Source: Caulobacter sp. B11 (GTDB taxonomy: Bacteria > Pseudomonadota > Alphaproteobacteria > Caulobacterales > Caulobacteraceae). Taken from it: DNA of 5,392 nt. The notes beneath the pieces were generated by a model. The model saw nothing but the letters and a program-made list of their open reading frames with translations, was not told where the DNA came from and did not search any database. The stretch lies in contig NZ_PEGG01000104.1 in assembly GCF_002737765.1 (NCBI RefSeq), forward strand, positions 1 through 5,392, given 5' to 3'. Every line of letters begins with the position of its first letter. Position 1 is the first letter of the stretch. Shown here in pieces: positions 1 to 5,089 of the stretch. The position numbers and the translations under genes were made by a program.

Positions 1-219
1 CTGGACGACATCCCGGCGCTGGCCGTGACCGATGAAGACGCCTTCCGGCTTGCGCAAGGACGCGCCATCGTTCTGCTCCCAAGGCAGGTGGAATCGTTGA
101 AAACCGAGCTCACGCCCGGTGATCGCACCGTTTCCGCCATGCTCGACGGCAGGTTGGTGGCCTTGTGCGAGATGCGCGCCGGAAAGCTCAATCCGGTTCG
201 GGTCTTCCAACTCACCTGA
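1..219 (+). CDS. truB: tRNA pseudouridine(55) synthase TruB, C-terminal part
   Basis: TruB converts U55 in the T-loop of tRNAs to pseudouridine in the cytoplasm. Only the last 72 codons are present: the frame is open from base 1 and ends at TGA 217-219, so the catalytic domain with its aspartate lies upstream of the window. The visible part has the look of the C-terminal RNA-binding (PUA-like) region of TruB: a short helix ([13 protein letters not shown]), a loop rich in Lys and Thr, then the strand pattern [23 protein letters not shown]. The sequence alone would be a modest identification. The position 14 bases upstream of rpsO and then pnp makes it firm, because truB-rpsO-pnp is a widely conserved order. 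The codon use matches pnp. A GTG at 25 is internal and is not a start. Confidence 0.85.
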   Translation: MDDIPALAVTDEDAFRLAQGRAIVLLPRQVESLKTELTPGDRTVSAMLDGRLVALCEMRAGKLNPVRVFQLT

Positions 220-233
220 GCGGAGACATCCCG

Positions 234-503
234 ATGTCGATTACTGCCGAGCGCAAGACCGCGCTTATCGCCGAACACGCCCGCACCGAAGGTGACACGG
301 GCAGCGCTGAAGTCCAGGTCGCGATCCTGTCAGAACGGATCGCCAACCTGACCGAGCACTTCAAGACCCACAAGAAGGACAACCACAGCCGTCGTGGTCT
401 GTTGATGATGGTTTCCCAGCGTCGCAGCCTCCTCGACCACCTGAAGAAGTCCGATGTCGGTCGTTACACGACCCTCATCGAAAAGCTGGGTCTGCGCCGC
501 TAA
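234..503 (+). CDS. rpsO: 30S ribosomal protein S15
   Basis: S15 is a primary 16S rRNA-binding protein of the small-subunit platform and also forms a bridge to the 50S subunit. The product is 89 aa, the usual length, and is recognisable end to end: [18 protein letters not shown] (22-39), the signature [16 protein letters not shown] (42-57), and the C-terminal IEKLGLRR. The rRNA-contact residues H42, D49 and S52 (Met counted) are all present. The frame is open upstream to 165, but that part overlaps truB and does not resemble S15. The ATG at 234 has GGAG at 222-225, eight bases upstream, which decides the start. The gene lies 14 bases after truB, so the two are probably co-transcribed, and a strong terminator follows directly. 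In E. coli S15 represses its own mRNA; no such operator is evident here. Confidence 0.97.
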   Translation: MSITAERKTALIAEHARTEGDTGSAEVQVAILSERIANLTEHFKTHKKDNHSRRGLLMMVSQRRSLLDHLKKSDVGRYTTLIEKLGLRR

Positions 504-510
504 GGCGCAC

Positions 511-549
511 TTCGGCCGCTCTGCTCCGGCAGAGCGGCCGAACGCTTTT
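511..549 (+). terminator. Rho-independent terminator after rpsO
   Basis: A perfect 14-bp stem (511-524 pairing with 529-542, TTCGGCCGCTCTGC against its exact complement) closes on a TCCG loop, a UNCG-type tetraloop held by a C-G pair. The run TTTT follows at 546-549 after CGC. It starts seven bases after the rpsO stop codon. It corresponds in position to the terminator between rpsO and pnp in E. coli, where partial read-through and processing set the pnp level. The T-run is short, so some read-through into pnp is plausible. Confidence 0.9.
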
Positions 550-554
550 ATGGA

Positions 555-660
555 GCGTGACAGTCGAAGGCGAAATCTGGCGAAAGTGGATTCCGGTTTC
601 GACGCCCGTCACGCGACAATGTTTAGAGGCTCCCGTTTCAAGACAGGCCGAAACGAGAGT
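555..660. repeat. Copy of an alphaproteobacterial dispersed intergenic repeat
   Basis: The core GGCGAAAGTGGATTCCGG (579-596), followed by a segment ending TTTAGAGGCTCCCGTTTCAA (622-641), resembles a short intergenic repeat that I recall from many Rhizobiales and Caulobacterales genomes; this is memory, not a search. The stretch can fold. GCGTGAC 555-561 pairs with 608-614, GTCGAA 563-568 with 598-603, and CTCCCGTTTC 630-639 with 650-659 (one mismatch, 10-base loop). It lies in the rpsO-pnp gap, so it would be transcribed as part of the pnp leader if transcription reads through the rpsO terminator. Confidence 0.45.
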
Positions 661-823
661 TGCTGCGGATCCGCCTCATGCGGCTCCGAACACGTAAGCC
701 GGAGATCACGATCCCCGGACGCCTGTCGCACTGGATGAGGAATACTCGGGACCGCCCTTCGGCCGCCCGCCCCTGTCCGTCCTGAAGGAAATGGGTCCTT
801 CGGAACCGAAAGAAGCAAAAATC
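661..823 (+). promoter_or_regulatory. Structured pnp leader
   Basis: Together with 504-660 this is 320 bases without a gene between rpsO and pnp. It contains several foldable units: 667-674 with 680-687 (8 bp, one mismatch, loop CTCAT), 684-688 with 700-704 as an alternative pairing, GCC-CTTC-GGC at 754-763, and GGTCC-TTCG-GAACC at 794-807 with a C(UUCG)G loop directly before the ribosome-binding site. A weak SD, AAGAAG (about 810-815), precedes the pnp ATG at 824. In E. coli the pnp leader is cut by RNase III and PNPase then represses its own synthesis. A similar role here is inference; the stems are shorter than the E. coli one. I see no convincing -35/-10 pair; AATACT at 741-746 is the best -10-like hexamer and is weak. 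Confidence 0.4.
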
Positions 824-2961
824 ATGTTCGAAATCATGCGCAAGACGATCGAGTGGGGCGGCAAGACGCTGGTCCTCGAAACCGGTCGTATCGCCCGTCA
901 GGCTGACGGCGCCGTTCTGGCCACCATGGGCGAAACCGTCGTCCTGGCCACCGCCGTGTTCGCCAAGAAAGCCAAGCCCGGCCAGGACTTCTTCCCCCTG
1001 ACCGTCAACTACATCGAGAAGACCTACGCCGCCGGCAAGATCCCGGGCGGCTTCTTCAAGCGTGAAGGTCGTCCGTCGGAAAAGGAAACCCTGGTTTCCC
1101 GCCTGATCGACCGTCCGATCCGCCCCCTGTTCGTCAAGGGCTTCAAGAACGAAGTCCAGGTCGTCTGCACCGTGCTGCAGCATGACCTCGAGAACGATCC
1201 CGACATCGTCGCCATGTGCGCCGCCTCGGCCGCCCTGGTGATCTCCGGCGCCCCGTTCATGGCCCGATCGGCGGCGCCCGCGTCGGCTATATCAACGGCG
1301 AATATGTGCTGAACCCGACGCTCGACGAGCTGAAGGAAAGCAAGATGGACCTCGTCGTGGCCGGCACCGCCGAAGCCGTGATGATGGTCGAATCCGAAAT
1401 CCAGGAACTCTCGGAAGAGATCGTCCTGGGCGGCGTCTCCTTCGCCCACAAGTCGATGCAGGCCGTGATCAACGGCATCATCGAACTGGCCGAACACGCC
1501 GCCAAGGAGCCCTTCGACTTCAAGCCGGAAGACACCGACGCCCTGAAGGCCGAAGTGAAGAAGGCCGTCGGCGCCGATCTGGCCGACGCCTACACCATCC
1601 GCGCCAAGGGCGACCGCGTCGCGGCCCTCTCGGCCGCCAAGTCCAAGGCCGTCGACACCTTCGCCAAGAGCGACACCAACCCGGCCGGCATCGATCCGCT
1701 GAAGCTGATCTCGGTGTTCAAGGAACTGGAAGCCGACATCGTCCGTCGCTCCATCCTCGACACCGGCATCCGCATCGACGGCCGCACCGTCGACAAGGTC
1801 CGTCCGATCCTCGGTGAAGTCGGCATCCTGCCGCGCACCCACGGTTCGGCCCTGTTCACCCGCGGCGAAACCCAGGCGATCGTGGTCGCCACCCTGGGCA
1901 CCGGCGACGACGAGCAGTTCATCGACGCCCTGGAAGGCACCTACAAGGAAGCCTTCCTGCTGCACTACAACTTCCCTCCCTTCTCGGTCGGTGAAACCGG
2001 TCGGATGGGCAGCCCCGGCCGCCGCGAAATCGGCCACGGCAAGCTGGCCTGGCGCGCCCTGCGCCCGATGCTGCCGGCCAAGGAAGACTTCCCCTACACC
2101 ATCCGCCTGGTCTCCGAGATCACCGAGTCGAACGGCTCGTCCTCGATGGCCACGGTCTGCGGCGCCTCCCTGGCCATGATGGACGCGGGCGTTCCGCTGA
2201 TCCGTCCGGTCTCGGGCATCGCCATGGGCCTGATCCTCGAAAAGGACGGCTTCGCCGTTCTGTCCGACATCCTCGGCGACGAAGATCACCTGGGCGACAT
2301 GGACTTCAAGGTGGCCGGCACCAGCGAGGGCCTGACCTCGCTGCAGATGGACATCAAGATCGCCGGCATCACCGAAGAGATCATGAAGCAAGCGCTGGCC
2401 CAGGCTAAGGGCGGCCGCGAGCACATCCTCGGCGAGATGAACAAGGCGATGGACGCGCCGCGCGAAGAAGTCGGCGACTACGCGCCGAAGATCGAAACCA
2501 TCACCATCCCGACCGACAAGATCCGGGAAGTGATCGGCACCGGCGGCAAGGTGATCCGCGAGATCGTCGCCACCACCGGCGCCAAGGTCGACATCAACGA
2601 CGAAGGCACGGTCAAGGTTTCGGCTTCGGACGGCGCCAAGATCAAGGCCGCCATCGACTGGATCAAGTCGATCACCCAGGAAGCTGAAGTCGGCGCGATC
2701 TATGACGGCAAGGTCGTCAAGGTCGTTGATTTCGGCGCCTTCGTGAACTTCTTCGGCGCCAAGGACGGCCTCGTCCATGTCAGCCAGATCAGCAACGAAC
2801 GCGTCGCCAAGCCGCAGGACGTGCTGAAGGAAGGTCAGATCGTGAAGGTCAAGCTTCTCGGCTTCGACGATCGCGGCAAGACCAAGCTGTCGATGAAGGT
2901 TGTCGACCAGGTGACCGGCGAAGACCTGACCAAGAAGGAAGCGGCGACCGAAGAGGCGTAA
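824..2961 (+). CDS. pnp: Polynucleotide phosphorylase (PNPase), with an apparent one-base frameshift near 1261
   Basis: PNPase degrades RNA 3' to 5' by phosphorolysis, works with RNase E in the degradosome, and can add 3' tails. The repaired product is 712 aa, normal for the family. Domains in order: RNase PH-like 1 (about 1-145) with the RNA-gripping [10 protein letters not shown] loop (77-86), an all-helical linker, catalytic RNase PH-like 2 (about 315-545), KH (about 556-615, GTGG at 572-575) and S1 (about 624-695). Catalytic and phosphate-site residues are present: R400/R401, H405, S439-S441, and D488, D494, K496, equivalent to E. coli D486, D492, K494. The start at ATG 824 ([13 protein letters not shown]) fits the family; an in-frame ATG at 791 lies in the leader. 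The frame is broken: codons 1-146 read in one frame, and from GPIGGARVG onward the protein continues in another. ATGGCCC at 1259-1265 should be ATGGGCCC. As written, translation stops at 1312 after 162 aa. Identity is certain; whether the break is real is not. Confidence 0.95.
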
Positions 2962-2994
2962 GCCTTTTCAGCGTCCTTTCCGGATGAAATGCAG

Positions 2995-3025
2995 CGGGCG
3001 GCTCCGAAAAGGAGCCGCCCGTTTT
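2995..3025 (+). terminator. Rho-independent terminator after pnp
   Basis: A perfect 11-bp GC-rich stem (CGGGCGGCTCC 2995-3005 with 3011-3021) closes on a GAAAA loop and is followed by TTTT 3022-3025, then GCGTTT. It begins 33 bases after the pnp stop codon and ends the rpsO-pnp transcription unit. The minus-strand side lacks a comparable T-run next to the stem, so it acts mainly on the plus strand. Confidence 0.93.
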
Positions 3026-3041
3026 GCGTTTGGGGGTGTGG

Positions 3042-3146
3042 TGCGTCCTTCGAGGCCCGCTACGCGGCGCCTCAGGATGAGGAGCTTTGTTGCTCTGAAC
3101 ACCTCATCCTGAGGTGCGCGCTCCTGAGCGCGCCTCGAAGGACGCA
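3042..3146. repeat. Cruciform-like palindromic intergenic repeat (CCTCAGGATGAGG type)
   Basis: The outer arms TGCGTCCTTCGAGGC (3042-3056) and 3132-3146 are a perfect 15-bp inverted repeat. Inside, CCTCAGGATGAGG (3070-3082) pairs perfectly with 3102-3114 around a 19-base centre. Between outer and inner arms each side has its own small hairpin: CCGC-TAC-GCGG at 3057-3067 and GCGCGCTC-CT-GAGCGCGC at 3116-3133. The nested design and the CCTTCGAGG and CCTCAGGATGAGG words match a palindromic repeat that I recall as scattered in intergenic regions of Caulobacterales and related alphaproteobacteria. It lies between the 3' ends of the convergent genes pnp and the DUF4238 gene and encodes no protein. 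It may block read-through between them. Confidence 0.8.
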
Positions 3147-3172
3147 GGGTGGTTGCTGTCGTCGTCACCTAC

Positions 3173-4099
3173 CTAGGGCTTCCAGACGATCGGGGCCTTC
3201 CACGTGAGGCGCATCGCCCCGCTCCAGTGCTCGTTGCTTTCCTTGGGAGCGACCTTGAAGCGCCGATCAATGAACGCTCGATGGCTTTCGTCCGAACCGA
3301 TTACTTGATGATCGGCTTGCCTCACTACTGCGTCGTTGAGCGCCCGCTGCATCCGGTTTCCCTGGGACACAAAAGCCTCAAGAACGCGAAGATCGTTCAC
3401 GGCTATAAACATCGTCCTCGGTCCAACGGGGACAATCAGGAATCCTTCGAGTTGGCGTAGTCCGTTCGACATCATGACCGGGTCATCGCTCAAAAGGAGG
3501 CTATGCTTGGGGTCTCCAAATTCGATGAACCGCCAATGCATGCTGTTGAGGTAGGTGCCGATGGCGGCATTGTCGATCATCGACGCGATTAGCTTTGCCT
3601 CGCTCTCGTCAGTGAGCGATGTACCGGCTGCCCTGCGATATTCTTCGTATGTCGGTGGGTCGTCTGGGCTTTTCATTGCGCTATAGCGAGCCTCGATATC
3701 GGCCCATGTGGCCTCGTCGTTCTCGCGGACTTTCTTTCGCAAATGAGCGACGGCTCTTGGATTCCGATAGATGAGCGACATGACAAAACGCGTCCACCCG
3801 TCGTGCAGCTTCGGGTCTTCGGGACGCTTGCCGTGTTCCTCAATATACCTGAGTGCTTCTGCTGCAAGCGTATCAAGCGGGGTCATAAAGCCGCTTTCCA
3901 AAGCTTGCTTTGCGACGGGGTCCTGTCGGCTAGGAACGGAATAGAGACCAGGCACGAACCCGGCCTGACTTGGGTAAACCCTTTTAACGTCCAGCTTCTG
4001 ATAGGGGCGAGTGAAGCGCCACACCAAAGGGTCGGCGTCAGCCGTCCAGCGCTTCTGAAAAAACTCCGGTAGGTAATGGTGATCAAGAGGGATCGACAT
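3173..4099 (-). CDS. DUF4238-family protein, function unknown
   Basis: The product is 308 aa and appears cytoplasmic: no signal peptide or membrane segment is seen. It matches the DUF4238 pattern as I know it: an N-terminal HHYLPEFFQKRW (7-18; family form HxxPxFxxxxF/W), a central helix with SLIYRNPRAVAHLRKKV (108-124), LLLSDDPVMM (201-210; family form S/T-D-x-P), the strand FLIVPVGPRTMFIAV (220-234), and a late NDAVVRQADHQVIGSD (255-270). No catalytic site is established for the family and I do not assign one. The start at 4099 is supported by GGAG (minus strand, 4108-4105) five bases upstream. The gene is alone, convergent with pnp, and flanked by palindromic repeats. It has visibly lower GC and less G/C-biased third positions than pnp, which suggests acquisition by transfer. 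The coding call is firm and the family call good. Confidence 0.85.
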   Translation of the reverse strand: MSIPLDHHYLPEFFQKRWTADADPLVWRFTRPYQKLDVKRVYPSQAGFVPGLYSVPSRQDPVAKQALESGFMTPLDTLAAEALRYIEEHGKRPEDPKLHDGWTRFVMSLIYRNPRAVAHLRKKVRENDEATWADIEARYSAMKSPDDPPTYEEYRRAAGTSLTDESEAKLIASMIDNAAIGTYLNSMHWRFIEFGDPKHSLLLSDDPVMMSNGLRQLEGFLIVPVGPRTMFIAVNDLRVLEAFVSQGNRMQRALNDAVVRQADHQVIGSDESHRAFIDRRFKVAPKESNEHWSGAMRLTWKAPIVWKP

Positions 4100-4229
4100 G
4101 CGGGCTCCGTCACTTGCAGTTCCAGCTTAGCTCTTGGCCGCTGTGAACCGAAATGGCCCCGCCTTCCAAGCAGGCCGCCCGCCGACCTCCAGGGTCGGTG
4201 CGATCCTTAAATCTCTTGGAGGCTGCAGC

Positions 4230-4307
4230 GTGCTGGTCTGGAAAGGTCAGTCAAGGACCGCCTCCGGCGGCCGCGACGCGGCGACGCGGCGCGTCGTCCT
4301 TGAGTGA
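4230..4307 (+). CDS. Candidate 25-residue small ORF inside the 27-bp inverted repeat
   Basis: A GTG start at 4230 is preceded by a strong Shine-Dalgarno, GGAGG at 4218-4222, with seven bases between. The frame runs 25 codons to TGA at 4305-4307. The peptide begins VLVWKGQSRTASGG and ends in VVLE, with several Arg in the second half. It occupies almost exactly the inverted repeat at 4232-4322, so the start codon sits at the foot of the stem and translation would have to open the hairpin. I do not recognise a family. The good SD and near-exact fit may be chance, or the ORF may be a by-product of a mobile palindrome. Low confidence that it is made as a protein. Confidence 0.2.
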   Translation: MLVWKGQSRTASGGRDAATRRVVLE

Positions 4308-4322
4308 CCTTTCCAGACCAGC
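4232..4322. repeat. Large inverted repeat, 27-bp arms with one mismatch
   Basis: Bases 4232-4258 (from GCTGGTCTGGAAAGG to CAAGGAC) pair with 4296-4322 over 27 positions with one G-G mismatch (4250/4304). The 37-base centre can form two smaller hairpins: CCGCC-TCC-GGCGG at 4258-4270, competing for one base with the main stem, and GACGCG 4275-4280 with CGCGTC 4290-4295. No T-run follows on either strand, so it is not a standard terminator. It lies upstream of the DUF4238 gene. No clear target-site duplication is seen in the flanks. It looks like a palindromic dispersed element or a transcribed long hairpin; which one cannot be decided from this window. Confidence 0.75.
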
Positions 4323-4398
4323 GATCGTCTCGCCGTGAGATGTAAGGACAGCTCCGCCCGCGAGGGGCGGCGGCTTCGCTTTCAGGCCCGATAATCCT

Positions 4399-4514
4399 CC
4401 GTCATCCCGGGACTTGTTCCCGGGACCCATCCCTTCGCCACACGGGCGGTGCAGGCGTGATCGAGGGCCGTGCGGCTGAACCCTGGGTCCCGGGGACAAG
4501 CCCCGGGATGACGG
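4399..4514. repeat. Palindromic intergenic repeat (GTCATCCCGGG type), full inverted pair
   Basis: The 31-base arms 4399-4429 (starting CCGTCATCCCGGGAC) and 4484-4514 (ending CCCCGGGATGACGG) are inverted copies with two differences, both of which become G-U pairs in RNA. A 54-base spacer separates them. Each arm itself contains CCCGGG words. This is the CCGTCATCCCGGG / TGGGTCCCGGG pattern that I recall as a common dispersed repeat in alphaproteobacterial intergenic DNA. There is no coding content. Confidence 0.75.
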
Positions 4515-4544
4515 GGTTTGTAGCGGCGAGGGCGGGACTCCCTC

Positions 4545-4573
4545 CGGCGCGGACGCCGCCCGGGATGACAAGG
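4545..4573. repeat. Partial third copy of the GTCATCCCGGG repeat
   Basis: GCCCGGGATGACA (4558-4570) repeats, in the same orientation, the CCCGGGATGACGG end of the preceding element (4502-4514). GGCG-CGGA-CGCC at 4547-4558 can form a small stem beside it. Only one half-arm is present, so this is a degenerate or truncated unit of the same family; the perfect palindrome TCCCCGGGGA at 4611-4620 may be a further remnant. Confidence 0.5.
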
Positions 4574-4653
4574 ATTCCTGGCGCGAGCCATGGGGATCGG
4601 CCGTCCTCCATCCCCGGGGAACGGCGAACAAACCTCAATTCAATCAAGGTTCT

Positions 4654-4687
4654 AAAAATAGAACGAGCGCGCCTGTCAGACGCGCTC
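4654..4687 (-). terminator. Rho-independent terminator on the minus strand
   Basis: Read on the minus strand, GAGCGCG (4687-4681) pairs perfectly with CGCGCTC (4671-4665) across a nine-base loop that can itself form CTG/CAG pairs. The T-rich tail GTTCTATTTTT (4664-4654) follows immediately. On the plus strand the flank after the stem is AAACC, so only minus-strand termination fits. The nearest minus-strand gene upstream, the RNase T2 gene, ends about 400 bases away. This terminator therefore implies a long 3' untranslated region or a separate untranslated transcript. Confidence 0.7.
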
Positions 4688-5052
4688 AAACCGGCCGTAG
4701 ACTTCTCCTCGCTCCATCGCGAGGGGAGGGCGTCCAGCTGGCGACCGAACGCGCGGTGGGGGCGGTTGAGCGGGTTCAAGAGGACAGGGGACGTAAACCT
4801 GTCCATCGGAGGAAGGCCAAAGCCTCCGCCCGTCCGAAGGTCCGCTCCGGGGCCGCCGGGAGAAACCTGACTTGCAGCCTATGGCTGGGTCCGGTTTCGA
4901 AGGCGGTTGTCCGGATGGGGTAAAGGGTTGAACCAGACCCGCGCGCCCCGGCCAGAGGAATAACAATCGCGCGGAGCGCTCCGGCCCCGACCGAAACGGT
5001 ACTCCCACTATCCTCATCCGGGCCTGGCCCGGACGCTCCGCCGCCTCCCCAA
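4688..5052 (-). other. Structured non-coding stretch upstream of the minus-strand terminator; possible ncRNA or 3' UTR
   Basis: I see no convincing protein gene here. The open frames are Pro/Arg/Ser-rich with none of the codon pattern of the neighbours. The stretch is rich in stems (plus coordinates): 4707-4712 with 4719-4724, GGACAGG 4782-4788 with CCTGTCC 4798-4804, CGGAGG 4807-4812 with 4823-4828, a compound hairpin 4862-4898 (GAAACC/GGTTTC outside, CAGCC-TAT-GGCTG inside), CCGCGCG 4939-4945 with 4968-4974, the palindrome CGGAGCGCTCCG 4972-4983, and TCCGGGC/GCCCGGA 5017-5033. I checked for RNase P, tmRNA, SRP and tRNA landmarks and found none. It could be an unrecognised RNA, a UTR, or accumulated intergenic repeats. 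Confidence 0.3.
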
Positions 5053-5074
5053 CTCGCCGGTGAAAATCGGCGAG
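5053..5074. other. Hairpin 16 bases beyond the RNase T2 gene
   Basis: CTCGCCGGT (5053-5061) pairs with ATCGGCGAG (5066-5074), nine pairs including one G-U, closing on GAAA in the plus-strand reading. It begins 15-16 bases after the minus-strand RNase T2 stop codon. On the minus strand it is followed by TTGGGG, not a T-run, so it would be a weak terminator at best, perhaps an mRNA 3' stabilising stem. Confidence 0.45.
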
Positions 5075-5089
5075 GCCGCCAACCCGTGT

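Noticed and set aside
735..750. Promoter for pnp around AATACT (741-746)
   Set aside because: There is no acceptable -35 hexamer 16-18 bases upstream; the match to an alphaproteobacterial housekeeping promoter is too weak to annotate.
1255..1270. Programmed ribosomal frameshifting in pnp
   Set aside because: A -1 shift would be needed, but there is no X XXY YYZ slippery heptamer and no positioned SD or stem. PNPase is not known to use recoding. A missing G in GGGCCC explains the break simply.
1024..2778. Long open frame (584 codons) on the minus strand opposite pnp
   Set aside because: It is an antisense shadow of a GC-rich, strongly codon-biased gene. The product is an Asp/Gly/Val/His-rich low-complexity string with no domain, and pnp on the other strand is certain.
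3042..4620. CRISPR array
   Set aside because: The repeats are palindromic units of different families at irregular spacing, with no regular spacer pattern and no cas genes in the window.
4649..4664. GTTCTAAAAATAGAAC as a LexA-type operator
   Set aside because: Alphaproteobacterial LexA sites are direct repeats (GTTC-N7-GTTC), not this palindrome. The A/T core is better explained as the T-rich tail of the minus-strand terminator.
4251..4870. Overlapping open frames on both strands in the repeat-rich gap
   Set aside because: Their products are Pro/Arg/Gly/Ser-rich, run through palindromic repeats and lack codon bias or recognisable domains, which is typical of GC-rich non-coding DNA.
4840..4900. 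tRNA-like T-arm on the minus strand (GCAAGTCAGGTTTCTCCCGGCGGCC)
   Set aside because: It only loosely recalls a tRNA 3' end. There is no GGTTCGAATCC-type T-loop, no matching acceptor strand and no anticodon arm.
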